From: Prorocentrum cordatum
Lineage: Eukaryota; Sar; Dinophyceae; Prorocentrales; Prorocentraceae
Reading direction: 5' to 3'
DNA: 64,000 nucleotides
NCBI GenBank assembly: GCA_963575745.1
Contig: CAUYUJ010011559.1
Coordinates: 194,501-258,500, forward strand
Shown here: positions 42,321 to 53,106 of the stretch, one piece after another
Layout of the letters: every line of letters starts with the position of its first letter
Position numbering within the stretch: position 1 is the stretch's first letter
Notes under the pieces: generated by a model
Told to the model about the DNA's origin: nothing
Database searches by the model: none
What the model saw: the letters and a program-made list of their open reading frames with translations, nothing else
Translations under genes and position numbers: made by a program

Positions 42321-42631
42321 TCTGCCCGCTCCCTCCAACAAATGTTTCATCCCTCCCTCCCTCCATCCCGCTTCCTCCTCCGATCTCCTACCCTGAATCC
42401 CATGCCCACTCTACCGCCTAGCCAGCAGATGGGGGCCGCATCCCGGTGGTTGCACTCCTCGCCATGCGAATGCAACTGTGTGCTCGTCTAATGCTGCTTC
42501 TTTCCCGTCGACTTCGCAATCACGCACCCGACGTTGTGCGCTGGTCTGCATCCGTCTTCGTGTCTGTAGCGCAGCCCTGCCTAAGCACCAGCAGCCTGAA
42601 GCTCGTGATTGCAAACTCGGCTCCGGAACGA

Positions 42632-42649
42632 CTTGAGCCAAAATGGCTA
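42632..42649 (-). other. Relict dinoflagellate spliced-leader sequence
   Basis: The minus strand reads TAGCCATTTTGGCTCAAG, identical to the last 18 of the 22 bases of the spliced leader trans-spliced onto dinoflagellate mRNAs. The four upstream bases differ from the leader. Such relics mark DNA copied from a mature mRNA. The sequence following it on the minus strand (42631 downward) has no recognisable protein in any frame, so the source gene is unknown or was untranslated. Confidence 0.85.
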
Positions 42650-42689
42650 ACTGCAGATCCTCCTCTCAACTCCCTCGCCGGATCCCACT

Positions 42690-42970
42690 TTCGGGAGCGG
42701 CCAAGAGGGGGGTGTCCGAGAGGGGGGGTGCAAATCATGACTGGCGGCATGTGCGCGGCCCAGCGGGGGGGGCCAGGGACGTAATGAAATAAGAAGGGGC
42801 GCCACGAAATCTGGGGAGATCTCATGGCCCCCGCCACGGTATCCACACCCCCCCAGTCATCACCCCCCTCTTTGCCGCCCCCGACCCTGGGTCCTCGCCA
42901 GCCCCTCGATCCTCCCCTGGATGCCCCCCAAATCCTCGGCCCTCCTCGATCCTCCGAGCCCTCGATACCG
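42690..42970 (+). repeat. About 285-bp dispersed duplication, copy 2
   Basis: Partner of 40271-40565. Its end CCCTCGATACCGCT runs into family E copy 2, which inserted there. Confidence 0.8.
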
Positions 42971-42972
42971 CT

Positions 42973-43142
42973 TAAAACAGGGCTAGGATCGGGATAAATC
43001 GCTCCAGAGCGTTCCGGAGCGCTGTCAGAGCGTTCCGGAACGCTCTGGAGCGGCCGCGGCGCCCAATACATCCTCCAAACCCGCCGATTCTCAGAGATTC
43101 GAGTTATCCCGATCCGATTTTGTCCCGATCTTCGCGTCGTTT
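42973..43142. mobile_element. Short element family E, copy 2, with 7-bp target duplication
   Basis: Almost identical to 25346-25516: one G/C change in the palindrome, one missing T near the right end and one possible end difference. TACCGCT flanks it on both sides (42966-42972 and 43143-43149). This defines its ends and shows recent mobility. Confidence 0.9.
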
Positions 43143-43341
43143 TACCGCTGCCCGACCCAGGCCTCCACGGCGCCAGCGGAGGCCGCGCCACACGCGGCGG
43201 CACCGCGGACCGCGGCCGAGGCCGGGAGGCCGTAGGCGGCCTCTCTCGAGAGAGAGGGCGCGGCGGAGCATGAGCCAGCACTCAACCGAGCGCGGCCGAC
43301 GGCGACGGCGGCCGAGCCGGCCGCGCGAGAGCCCGCCGAAC

Positions 43342-43475
43342 CTCCTCCTCATCCTCCTCCTCCTCCTTCCTCCTCCTCCTCCTCCCCCTCCTCCTCACCC
43401 TCCCCCTCCTCCTCCTCCTCCTCCTCCTCCTCCTCCTCCTCCTCCTCCTCCTCCTCCTCCTCCTCCTCCTCCTCC
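43342..43475 (+). repeat. (CTC)n microsatellite
   Basis: CTC tract, nearly pure over its last 75 bases. Confidence 0.95.
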
Positions 43476-43477
43476 CA

Positions 43478-43620
43478 CCGGGAGGTCTCCGTCGGAAGGA
43501 TCGGGGAGGAGGACGCCCCGTGGGGGGGCTGTTCCTGCGCGGGAGTGGGCCGCCAGGATCAAGCGGGACTGAGCCGGATGGAGCCGGACGTCGGGCCAGG
43601 GCAGAATCAGAATTTGACCT
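43478..43620 (+). repeat. Dispersed GGGACTGAGCC repeat, copy 3
   Basis: ACCGGGAGGTCTCCGTCGGAA start, degenerate AAGCGGGACTGAGCCGGATG decamers, then CAGAATTTGACCTCCC. Confidence 0.6.
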
Positions 43621-44284
43621 CCCGAGGATGGCATCCGCGCGAAGCGACGGAACCGTGGGCACCCTCTTGTGGACCCTCGCTCCTCGATCGTTTCGACCCT
43701 CGACATCTCGGAGGCGCCCGGGGGGCCGGCTCCGGAGGGGCACCAGCAAGACCAGCCAGGAGGGGAAGAGGGGCAGAATGGCCATCCGGAGAAGGGAGCC
43801 ACATGTGCATCTGCTTGCACGGGCCCGTCCGCCCGCCGTGAGTGCCTAGACGCCGTGTCTATTTGCATGGGCCCGTTCGCCGTAGGGTCCGTGCAAACAG
43901 AGGCACGCTCGGCACAGCGGAGCCGAGGAACGAAGCCCCGTGTGCCATGGTGCCGCTCCCCGGAGCCAGCGGCTGGAACCGGTGGCGCCCCACCTCGGCC
44001 ACCTCAGCCAGCTCCATTGCTGACCTTCGAGCCTCGCTCCTTCGGCCCCACCGTCCACGAGGCTCGCTCGGTGCAGCGCCCGAAGAGCTCCTCGGGGGGG
44101 CGAGGCGCGCAGCCCCTTTCTTCGCGCCGCTGGAGACCCATATGCAAAACAAACACCGCCGCAGCCTCCAGCCAGCTCTGACTCCGAGCCTCGCTCGTCG
44201 ACCCTCGATCCGCACACGACCGCCCCCAAAACCCCTCCCGGCCCCGTCGGCCCCCAGTCCCCCCGTGGCAGTCGCCGCTGCGAG

Positions 44285-44690
44285 GACGCCCGCCGCTGCT
44301 CGACGACACAGACGAGCACGCCGCCGACGACCACGACGACGACCACGACGACGACCATCACGACGATGATCACCGTCACGACGACGACGACCGCAACCAC
44401 GGCGGCGGCCACGACGATCACGACGGCAACGAAACCACGGCGACCACGACGACGGCGGCGGCGCGCGGCCACCGCTGCTCGACGACACGTCGACGAGCAT
44501 GCCGACGACGACCGCGGCGACCACGACGACGACCCCCGCGCCGACCACGACCACGATCAAAGCCACGACGACCACGACGGCGACGAACACCACGGCGACC
44601 ACGACGCAGACCTCGCCGACCACGACGACCAGGACCGCCACCGCGACGACCACGACCACGACGGCGACCACGACGGCAAGGCGACGCCCG
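44285..44690 (+). repeat. ACG/CCACGACG degenerate repeat
   Basis: Imperfect CGACGACCACGACGACG repeats, 400 bases. Frames rich in Asp/His, Thr or Arg are artefacts. Confidence 0.9.
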
Positions 44691-44934
44691 CGCCAAGCGT
44701 TGGGGGCCACGCCGCCAGGGCGGAGAGAGAGAGAAGGCAGCAGGCCGCCTGGCACCAGGAGTTCCGGGGCCAGGCGCGCGGAACGGCCTCCAGGCATGGG
44801 CGCCGGCGTCGTCGGCCTACCTCCTCCACGCAACTCCTGTCTCCTCCTCCCTCCTCCTCCCTCCTCCTCCGTCCTCGTCGTCGACCCTCCCCCATTCCTC
44901 CTCATCCTCCTCATTCTGATGGTGCTGCTGATGG

Positions 44935-44940
44935 GAGTCG

Positions 44941-44978
<38 letters not shown>

Positions 44979-45780
44979 CTGATGATGATGATGATGATAA
45001 TGATGATGATGATTATGTTGATGATGATGTCGATGATGATCATGATGATGGTAATGTCTATGGTGAGGAGCATGAAGATTATGGTGATGATGGTGCTGGT
45101 GATTGTGATGCTGTCCATGACGTCGATGGTGAGGATGCTGATGCTGATGCTGGAAGTGATTGCCAGCATCATCACCACCGTCACCATGTAGCATCACCAT
45201 CATCGACGTCATGGACAGCATCACAATTACCGGCACAAGCATCACCATCATCTTCATGTTCATCACCATAAATAGTGCCATCATCATGATCGTCATCAAC
45301 ATCATCATCAACATCAGCATCAGCAACATCATCATCATAAGCACCATACTCATCATCATCATCACAACCACCAACATCATCTCCACCATCACCATACCCG
45401 TCACCATCACCCTCGCACTCGAATACTACCCTCAGCATCATCAACATCCTCGTTGGTCTCGCCATCATCCCCATCCTCATGAGCATCATCTCTATCATCA
45501 GCATCATCAGCATCCTCATCATCGGCATCATGATTAGCAACATCATCATAAACATCACCCTCCTCCTCATCTTCAGCATCATCATCTTGCAACCAGTATC
45601 ACCATCACCATTACCATCACCCTCCTCATCACCATCATCAGCAGCATCAGCATCAACACCATCACCATCACCATCACCATCAGCAGCTTCTTCATCATCA
45701 TCAGCAGCAGTATCATCAGCGCCACCATCAGAATCATTATCACCAACATCATCACCAGTACCATCACACACCCTCCTTCC
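44935..45780. repeat. Palindromic (GAT)n/(ATC)n block
   Basis: The first part is GAT-rich, and from about 45180 the sequence turns to ATC-rich. The flip is a true inverted duplication, because non-repeat words recur on the opposite strand: GTGATGCTGTCCATGACGTC at left and GACGTCATGGACAGCATCAC at right. Arms are about 44990-45178 and 45185-45345, roughly 85-90% alike by eye. The rest of the right side is ATC, CACCATCACCAT and related units. Confidence 0.85.
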
Positions 45781-45811
45781 CTCCTACCTTCTCTCCCACC
45801 GCTCTCCTGCC

Positions 45812-45955
45812 ACCTGATACACACAAATAACAAACTTTCCAATCTTTTCCCCATATGTTCTGGGTTTCTGCCTTCCCCCCACTTCCCATAATTTCCCATA
45901 TTTTCTGGGGAGTCGACGATCAACTGTGTCTGTGTGTTTTTTCCACTCCTGAGCT
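45812..45955 (+). mobile_element. Foldback family 1, copy 11
   Basis: From GATACACACAAATAACAAAC to TGTGTGTTTTTTCCACTCC. The usual GAAGGGGCC left flank is missing. Confidence 0.8.
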
Positions 45956-46299
45956 TCCTCCTCGTACTCCTCCACCCTCTTCCCCACGGATGCATCCGGG
46001 GGGGGGGGGGGCGCCCCGGGCGCCCGGGGGAAGGCGATGGCGGAAGGAGGGCATGCGGCGGAAGGAGGCCAGGAGAGGGGAGTGAGGAGGGAGGGAGGGA
46101 GGCGGAAAGGAAGGGAGGGAGGGAAGGGGAGGACAGAGGGGAGGAGAGAGGAGGGAGGGAGGAGGGAGGCCAGGTAGGAAAGGACGAGGGAGGAGGGACC
46201 TCCTGAGTGGCGGTGAGGGCATTTCAGCCGTGGCGCCGAGGGTCCTCCAGGAGGCCCAGAACTGGAGGCGAACAGCATCCAAGTCGTGATGGGCAAATC

Positions 46300-46500
46300 C
46301 TCATGCTGCTGCTGCTGCTGCTGCTCCTCCCCCTCCCTCTCCCCCTCCTCCTCCTCCTCCTCCTCCTCCTCCTCCTCCTCCTCCTCCTCAATCTCCTCCT
46401 CCCCTCTTCCCTCCTCCTCCTCCTCCTCCTTCTCCTCCTCGTCCTCCTCCTCCTCCTCCTCCTCCTCCTCCTCCTCCGACTCCTCCCCCCCCTACTCCTC
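46300..46500 (+). repeat. (CTG)n(CTC)n microsatellite
   Basis: Seven CTG units, then long CTC tracts with AAT, TTC and GTC interruptions. Confidence 0.95.
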
Positions 46501-46634
46501 CTTAGCCACCTCTCCCATGTCTTGATGAAATGCATGCCTATCGATCCACACAAGCTCAGATGCCCGCCTTCCTTCTCTTTCTCCTCAGTGCCCGTATCGA
46601 TAGCTCCTCCGCTTGTGCCCACCAGGTGTGCCCG

Positions 46635-47330
46635 TAGGGCGGGCCGGGCGTCTCGCCTAGAAGTCCCTCCCCGCTCATGACCCCGGAGCTTCCACGTCAA
46701 AAGCAAGTCAGTGCAGCTCTGAGCAATGCCAAGCGATGCAACGCAAGGCACTGCTTGGCTTTGCTCGACGTCGATGGGATTGATTGGAACTGCTTGTTAC
46801 TGAGTCGTACTAACTGGTACCGCCTTGCATTGCTTTGCGCCACTTGGTATTGCTTCGCACTAAATAGCGTTGCTCAACGTTTCTCTGCGTCGATTGGCGT
46901 GGCAACCAGGCACCCAGACACTCCTGGGCAACAAACCGTGGCTCTCCCTAGCGCCGCCCACATTCGTTTGAAAAGCTTACAGCAGCTACATGGATGAAAG
47001 GCGTTTGTTTTCAATGTGTGGCTCTTCCTGCAGCGCCGCGCACATTCGTCTTACACTCATTCAACATTTATACGGACGGCTGGGGGGTCGATTGAAACAT
47101 GTAGTATCGCCTCGGCGCGGCGCGTATCAGTGTCAAGAACTTCCAACGGTTACACGGACTGAGGATTGCTCCTGTTCAACAGTGTGGCTCACAGTGCGAT
47201 CGTCTTCTTTCAAGGGGGGCGCTCCCAACAGAGAACATAATTGCGTGCGGGTACCTACAACGTATGAGGGTTCATGAAAATGGTGGGCATATTGAAGCAT
47301 CGTTGATGCACCTTTGGTTAATTGTGGTCC
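46635..47330 (+). repeat. Composite satellite cassette, copy 2
   Basis: Opens with GTAGGGCGGGCCGGGCGTCT, is interrupted by the pentamer repeat, then has about four units with GTGGCTCTxCC and GCGCCGCGCACATTCG cores. It ends with GAAGCATCGTTGATGCACC and GTGGTCCTCCTCC leading into a CCT tract. Confidence 0.6.
46715..46910. repeat. GCAAT/ATTGC pentamer-like repeat, both orientations
   Basis: GAGCAATGCCAAGCGATGCA first, then the complement form TTGCATTGCTTTGC and GGTATTGCTTCGC. Related in style to 9500-10060 but much shorter. Confidence 0.65.
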
Positions 47331-47690
47331 TCCTCCTCTTCCCCTCTCCTCCTCCTCCGCCTCTCTTTCCTCCCATTCCTCCCCTCTCTTTCTCCTCCTC
47401 CTCTTCCCTCTCCTCGTCTTCTTCCCCATCGCCTTCTGGGAACGCGAAGGTCATTCCCTCCTCAACCTCCTCCTCCTTCTCCACCTCCACCTGCTCCTTC
47501 TCCTCCTCTTCCTCGCTCCCCCCCATCCTTCCTCCTCCTTGCTCCTCACCCCTTCCTCCACACCCTCGCCCCTCCTGCCCCGCCTCATCGCCTCGCCCGC
47601 CCACACCTCCTTCCCCCTGCACCCCCCCCTGCTCCTCCTCCCCCCTCCTCCCCTTCAGTCGGGCACGTCCTTCTATAAGAGGAATCCACC
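47330..47690 (+). repeat. (CTC)n-rich tract
   Basis: Impure C/T-rich tract downstream of the cassette. Confidence 0.9.
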
Positions 47691-47849
47691 GGCCCCCCTT
47701 GCGGGGCCATGAGGCTGCGAAGATTAGGCGTGCAGCTCCCGATACCAGTTGCAGCTTCCAGTTTCCACTCTTACAGTCCTGCATTCTGCTTCCTTGCTGT
47801 CAATTGTTGCTGAACGCGCGGGGGGGGAGCCGAAAAACGTCCTGGTTAG

Positions 47850-48300
47850 CGTCCCCGAATCGCGTTGTCTGAGTCCCTGGGGGTCCCGGGACACGTGAGA
47901 ATACATGATATTCGCGTCCCCGAGGCCATCATCCCTATCAAATGACACCATACTGGCGTCCCCGAGGCCCATACACTATCTTAGTATAAAAAGAAATTAC
48001 TCGATGTTCGCGCCCCCGAAGCCCTGCTCCCTTGTACATGACACAACACTCGCGCCCCCGAAACCATGAAAAACGCTTGCAAATTACTCCAGATTTCGTA
48101 ATAAAAGGGAGGGGGTCACAAACCTCCCAGACGAGAAGTTTTAGACCCCCCCCGTGGGAGAACCCTCCAACACATCGTCCCCAGACCCCCCCAGGCCCTC
48201 CAAGATAGCTTGGAAGAGATCCCTCCCGAAATGAGACCCCCCTCCCTTTACTACGAAATCTGGAGTACATAATACCCGCGCCCCCGAAGCCATCAACCTC
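47850..48300. repeat. Degenerate CGCGCCCCCGAAGCC satellite, split by family D
   Basis: CGCGTCCCCGAGGCC-like cores occur about every 45-60 bases (47917, 47952, 48010, 48049, 48277), with TACATGACAC-like spacers. The family D element at 48086-48266 interrupts it. Confidence 0.65.
48086..48266. mobile_element. Foldback family D, copy 1
   Basis: 181 bp, starting ACTCCAGATTTCGTAATAAA and ending TTTACTACGAAATCTGGAGT. Inverted ends of about 33 bases continue into GGGAGGGGGTC and its complement. Second copy at 50281-50461, same length. Confidence 0.9.
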
Positions 48301-48483
48301 CCCGGCCTCTTCCCCCGGGGGGCAGCCCAGCGTCCCGGGTCCGATCCCCGCAGCCCATGGGGCCCGAAGGCGGCCCCGGAGGCCCCTCCTCCCCCCCTTC
48401 GCGGCGGGCCTGCCGGCTACCCGCCAGCTGCCCGCCGGCTCCGCGGAGGCCCGACAGCTCCGCCCAAAATCCACCCCAACAGA

Positions 48484-48647
48484 CTACCTACCAGACCACC
48501 CCAACCCAACCCGAAGACCCGAATTTCGGGTTGGGGGGGGTATGGGCTCCATATGTGTTTTTTCGATGTTCCCGGACCCCCCCCCACTAGAAATCGAGGG
48601 TAAATCTGAGCCTTCGGGTTGGGTTGGGGTGGTTTGGTGGGTGGTAG
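48484..48647. mobile_element. Foldback family C, copy 2
   Basis: Starts CTACCTACCAGACCACCCCA and ends GGTTTGGTGGGTGGTAG. The interior follows copy 1 (33295-33467), for example AGAAATCGAGGGTAAATCTG. Confidence 0.9.
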
Positions 48648-48649
48648 AG

Positions 48650-49215
48650 CGGGCCCGGCGCTTCGCCTGAGACTTCCCAACCGTGTATGAACCTGTGGCT
48701 TGAACTCTGCGACAGTTTGTAAGGATGGAAGGCGGGCGGCATTCGACTTGTGACTCTCGACCTAGCGCCGCGCACGATCAAGTAACAAATTTGCGCCAAC
48801 TTCAAAGATGGAGGGCCGTGTCCTTTTCAACACGCGGTTCTCGCCTTAGCGCCGCATGCACTCATCTTCAACACCCACACCAGTTTCACGAGTTCGTATG
48901 AGCGAAGTCCCAGGAGTGGTGCTCTGTCACGATTGAAGATTCCGAACACGCAACAGGCACGTTGATTTGCGTTTCTGGAAAACCAGGACTGGTGACCCAA
49001 GACGATTTCGGAATTTCATGACGCAGCAGTTGCGGTGATTCGCGGCGCTGCAGTCCCAGGGATGGCGCTTGGCACCATTGAGGATTCTCAGACGTTTGCC
49101 TTTCAATGGAGCGCTTCCCGTCTTGTAGGGACCTACTAAGGGGGAACTGGGAAGAAGGGTTCATTGCGACATCGCTGATGCGTCTTGATTTCAACAAAGA
49201 TGATGCGCCTTCGTG
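48650..49215 (+). repeat. Composite satellite cassette, copy 3
   Basis: Starts GCGGGCCCGGCGCTTCGCCT and GAGACTTCC. It has several diverged 70-bp units with TCTCGCCTTAGCGCCGCATG, then the second unit type (GATTCGCGGCGCTGCAGTCC), and ends with GGGAAGAAGGGTTCATTGCG and ATCGCTGATGCG. The expected CCT tract does not follow directly. Confidence 0.6.
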
Positions 49216-49475
49216 AAAAGAGTCGCCAGCGACGAGTGGGCTGACACCACGCGACGTATGAAGGACAGAGTAAGCAATGCGCTGGCGCACGTTCCAACTT
49301 ACAAATGGAGCGCTCTCTGTTGTCGCCGCTGGTTCGAACGTGCCCAGAAGGCAGCCGATTCTGAACAACGGGGGGGGGGGGCGCTGCTACATGGAGCCAC
49401 CCATTGCGAGCGGGCACGCACGACAGGGCTAGACGTGGACGCCGGTCAACGTTTTCTGATTCCCTCCTCATGGAG

Positions 49476-49600
49476 GAGAAGGAGGAGGATGACTAGGAGG
49501 AGGAGAACGACGAGAAGGAGGCGGAGGAGGAGGAGGAGGAGGAGGAGGAGGAGCAGGAGGGGGGGTGGAGGGAGGAGGGAGGAGAAGGAAGGAGGAGGAG
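49476..49600 (+). repeat. (AGG)n microsatellite
   Basis: AGG tract with interruptions, followed by GGAGG-rich sequence. Confidence 0.9.
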
Positions 49601-49994
49601 GCGTTTCGACGTTGGGCGGAATGGAGGGGGTGGGAGGGGGGGGGGGGTCTGGCTCCGGCCCTCTGGTGAATGCGCCTGTTTGCAACAGCGCGCCCGATGG
49701 GGGAGCCTCCGCCGGCCTGACACGGGCGCCAGAAACACTTTTTCATCCGCGGGTCGAAAGCGCACCTCTTCCGGTCGAAGCTAAGCGGGCCGCGCGAAGC
49801 TTGAATTAGGCAGAGGAGAGGAGGGCGGAAGCGGCGGAGCCCAGGCGCCAGAAACACCCACAGACTGCTCCGCGGGGGGAGGGGGGAGGGGGGGTGCGGA
49901 GGCCCCCCGCCGATCGGCAGAGGTACGAATCCGAGCACGATACAGGTGTGTGGTACCTCTGTTCCTTCGCCCCTCTTACTCTCTTCTTACCTCA

Positions 49995-50085
49995 TCCTCC
50001 TCCTCCTCCTCCTCCTCCTCCTCCTCCTCCTCCTCCTCCTCCTCCTCCTCCCCCCCTCCTCCTCCCCCCTCCTCCTCCCGCCGTT
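49995..50085 (+). repeat. (CTC)n microsatellite
   Basis: CTC tract, with a TA run of about 26 bases at 50145-50170 downstream. Confidence 0.9.
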
Positions 50086-50280
50086 GCACGTCTGCTCGGG
50101 AGCGGCTGCTCGGCGTGTTGCGACGGCGGCCCCGGGGACGGGCTATATATATATATATATATATATATATGCTGTGCGCCAAGGCGAGCGCACGGCGTGC
50201 CGCGTCGCCTCGCAGGGGGGTGGCAGGCTCGACGACGGCAGACCTCGGCGCGTGGACGCCCGAGGACCGCTCGAGTGGAT

Positions 50281-50461
50281 ACTCCAGAATTCGTAATAAA
50301 AGGGAGGGGGTCTGGACCCTCCAAGACAAGCCATTTCAGACCTCCCCCGTGGGAGAACCCTCCAAAACATCGTCCCCAGACCACCCCAGGCCCTCCAAGA
50401 TAGCCTGGAAGAGACCCCCCCCGAAATGAGACCCCCCTCCCTTTATTACGAAATCTGGAGT
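50281..50461. mobile_element. Foldback family D, copy 2
   Basis: 181 bp, ACTCCAGAATTCGTAATAAA to TTTATTACGAAATCTGGAGT. Shares GTGGGAGAACCCTCCAAAAC and CCCTCCAAGATAGC with copy 1. AGTGG lies two bases outside both ends, a possible target duplication. Confidence 0.9.
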
Positions 50462-50726
50462 ACAGTGGAGGCCCGACCACAGGGCGACCCTCCACAAGAA
50501 ATCCAGCCCTGGGCCCCCAGGACGTCCCTTGATTGCTACCGTGGGAGCGCCACGCTTTCCACAGCAGAACCATCGAAACCCAAGAAACCCAGGGCACCCT
50601 GGAGGCAAGCAGGGTGTTACTTGGCATGGGTCCGCACTGCAGCGTGCCGCGCCGAGGCGGTGGAACGACGCGCCAACCAACAAGTTCCCGACCGCATCGC
50701 CCCCCCCCCTCCACCGCGCAACGCGT

Positions 50727-51132
50727 AGGGTGGGCATGTGTCCCTACAGGCAGCTTTTGGATGGAGGAAATTGGAGGCAAGATGCAAATCTGCAAACCAA
50801 ACAAAACGCCCCCAACTAGTAAACAACACACACTACTTTCACGATTTGCACTGGGGAGGATGTGTGAAGTTTGTTGGCTGTGCTTTTTGCTGTTTCGGAT
50901 GCTCTTACTTCCACGCCCAAAACTATCCGCCTGCGGGGGGGCAGGCCCGACCCAAGGCCGAGACGCCTGGGACGTAACGCAAAAGCCGTCCCCACACCAG
51001 TTGCACTACGCAAGATGCAAGTCTGCAAACCAAAAACACGCCCCAACATAGTGAACAGCACTCGAAACATCGTCCCCACACTAGTTGCACTATGTTTGAA
51101 CTCTCGCCCTGTGGAGGGGCAGGCCCGACTGC
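50727..51132. mobile_element. Foldback family H, divergent long copy
   Basis: Left end GTAGGGTGGGCATGTGTCCC then TACAGGCAG. Right end CTCGCCCTGTGGAGGGGCAG then GCCCGAC. The interior holds two copies of GCAAGTCTGCAAACCAAA-like sequence (about 50778 and 51018). Confidence 0.55.
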
Positions 51133-51261
51133 AACGCAACGCCCGAGGCGGGGGCGGGGAGACGCCGCTCGGGGCCTCGGGCCAGCGCCACGCACATGGG
51201 AGCGCGAGGCCGACCGCGGGGAGCACGGCGCCCCTCCTCGCCCCCCTCCGCCCTCCGCCCT

Positions 51262-51375
51262 CCTCCTCCTCCTCCTCCTCCTCCTCCTCCTCCTCCTCCT
51301 CCTCCTCCTCCTCCTCCTCCTCCTCCTCCTCCTTCTCCTCCTCCTCCCTCCCTCCCTCCCTCCCTCCCTCCCTCT
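51262..51375 (+). repeat. (CTC)n(CTCC)n microsatellite
   Basis: CTC tract ending in seven CTCC units. Confidence 0.95.
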
Positions 51376-51891
51376 GACCTCCCTCCTCCCTCCTGCCACC
51401 CGCTCCCCGCCCTACCTCCCCCGCCCCGTTCCCCCCCGCACCCCCGCGCCCTCCCTGCCCCCCCCCCCTCGCCCCTCCACAATACGCAATATGGAAACTA
51501 CTCTCCCTTTCCCCTGATGGCGTCCTGTGGGTGATGGCCCCCGCGCATCTTCCGCGTACTGTTTTTTAAACCACCGGATGCCGGGAAATCCGGGAAACGA
51601 CTTCGCTGAGGCGGCCGGCCGTATTTTTCGGGCCTGAACGCCCCCGCGTACGGTTTTTTACACAGGATTCCCGGGAGTTGGGTTTTCGCCTGCGTTTTTT
51701 GTCAAAATGCTGCTCTCGCTGAGGCGCCGGCCTCATTTCTGCTCCCGAATCGTTCCGAATCGTGCTCCCGCTGCAGCGTGGGCCTCATTTTCGGATCGGT
51801 GTTTGGCCTCCGTCGTTCAGGATGGCGTTCTCGCCCCAGCGCGGGCCTTTTTCTCGCGCGCCCATCCGCCCGCCACACCGCGCCGCACCGC

Positions 51892-51997
51892 CACCACCAC
51901 CACCACCACCACCACCACCACCACCACCACCACCACCACCACCACCACCACCACCACCATCACAACCACCACCAGCACCAGCACCAGCACCAGCACC

Positions 51998-52032
<35 letters not shown>

Positions 52033-52095
52033 CAGCACCAGCACCAGCACAACCACGCACAACCACGCACACACGCACGCACGCACGCACGCACG
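51892..52095 (+). repeat. (CAC)n, (CACCAG)n, (GAGCAC)n, (CACG)n series
   Basis: Four related short repeats follow one another, each one or two changes from the previous unit. This suggests stepwise unit replacement. Confidence 0.95.
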
Positions 52096-52239
52096 TGCAC
52101 CACCACCCACTACGCACGCGCGCGCGGAGCCACAGGTCCGCTACGACACGCGTCCGCGGATAGAGAAAATCAGCGCCATCGTGAAGGATGGGAGGGAGGG
52201 GTAGAACGTCAGATATGACGCGAGCGCACCTAGCTTGCT

Positions 52240-52353
52240 CTCCCCCCCTCCCTCTTCCCCCTCGCCCCCCCCCTCACCCACCCCATTCCCTCCCTCCCCC
52301 CCGCCCTCTCCCCTTCCCTCCTCCCTCCCACCCCCCCCTCCCCCCCCCCCCGC

Positions 52354-52385
<32 letters not shown>

Positions 52386-52400
52386 CTTCGGCCCCCCCCC
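52240..52400 (+). repeat. CCCT-rich and poly-C tract
   Basis: C-rich sequence with long C runs at about 52345-52381. G runs follow at 52577-52640. Sequencing and assembly errors are likely here. Confidence 0.85.
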
Positions 52401-53106
52401 CTCCGCGCCTGGCGACACTCCCGCGGGACTGCCAGCTGGCCCCTGGCTTGAGCGCAGCAGCACGGGCCCTGGGCGGGCGGCGGCCAGGCCTGCTGCGGCG
52501 CCGCTGCTGCGCGGGTCTGGGCCCCGCCTTCGATGACGGCCGACAAGCCAAGAGGGGCGCTGGGGCGTCGCTTGCGGGGGGGGGGGTGGGGGGGCGACCA
52601 ACTGGTAGGGGGGGGGGGGCGACAACTGGTAGGGGGGGGGGAGATGAGAAAATAAAGGGCTGCACTTCTCGGCCCTGTGGGCCCTCCAGAGGCCAGGGCA
52701 AGGGCCCTCAAGGGCTCTTTTACACGGCCCTCGGCTGCCTCCCCCCCCCCTTATTCCGTTCGCCCCCCCCCCCCCCACCACACCCTTCGTTGCCCCACCC
52801 TTCGTTGCGCAACGACCACTGGGGGGGGGATGGGGTAGGGGAGCCGGGGCGGGAGCACGGAAGGTGCTCCCCCTCCCGGATCCCATGCTCAACTGCATCG
52901 CGTTATATATATCTGCTCGTCCGTGCGCCCCCTCCATCCCTCCCTGACTGCCCTTTCCTCCCCTCCTCACCCTCCCCCTCCCCTTCCTCCCCCCTCCCCC
53001 ACTTCCCCCTCCTCCCAATCCTTCCCCTCCCTCCCCCTCCCCCTCCTCCTCCATTCCTTTTCCTCATAAATAACTTCTCCCTGTCGCACACACCGAAGCC
53101 ACTTTG

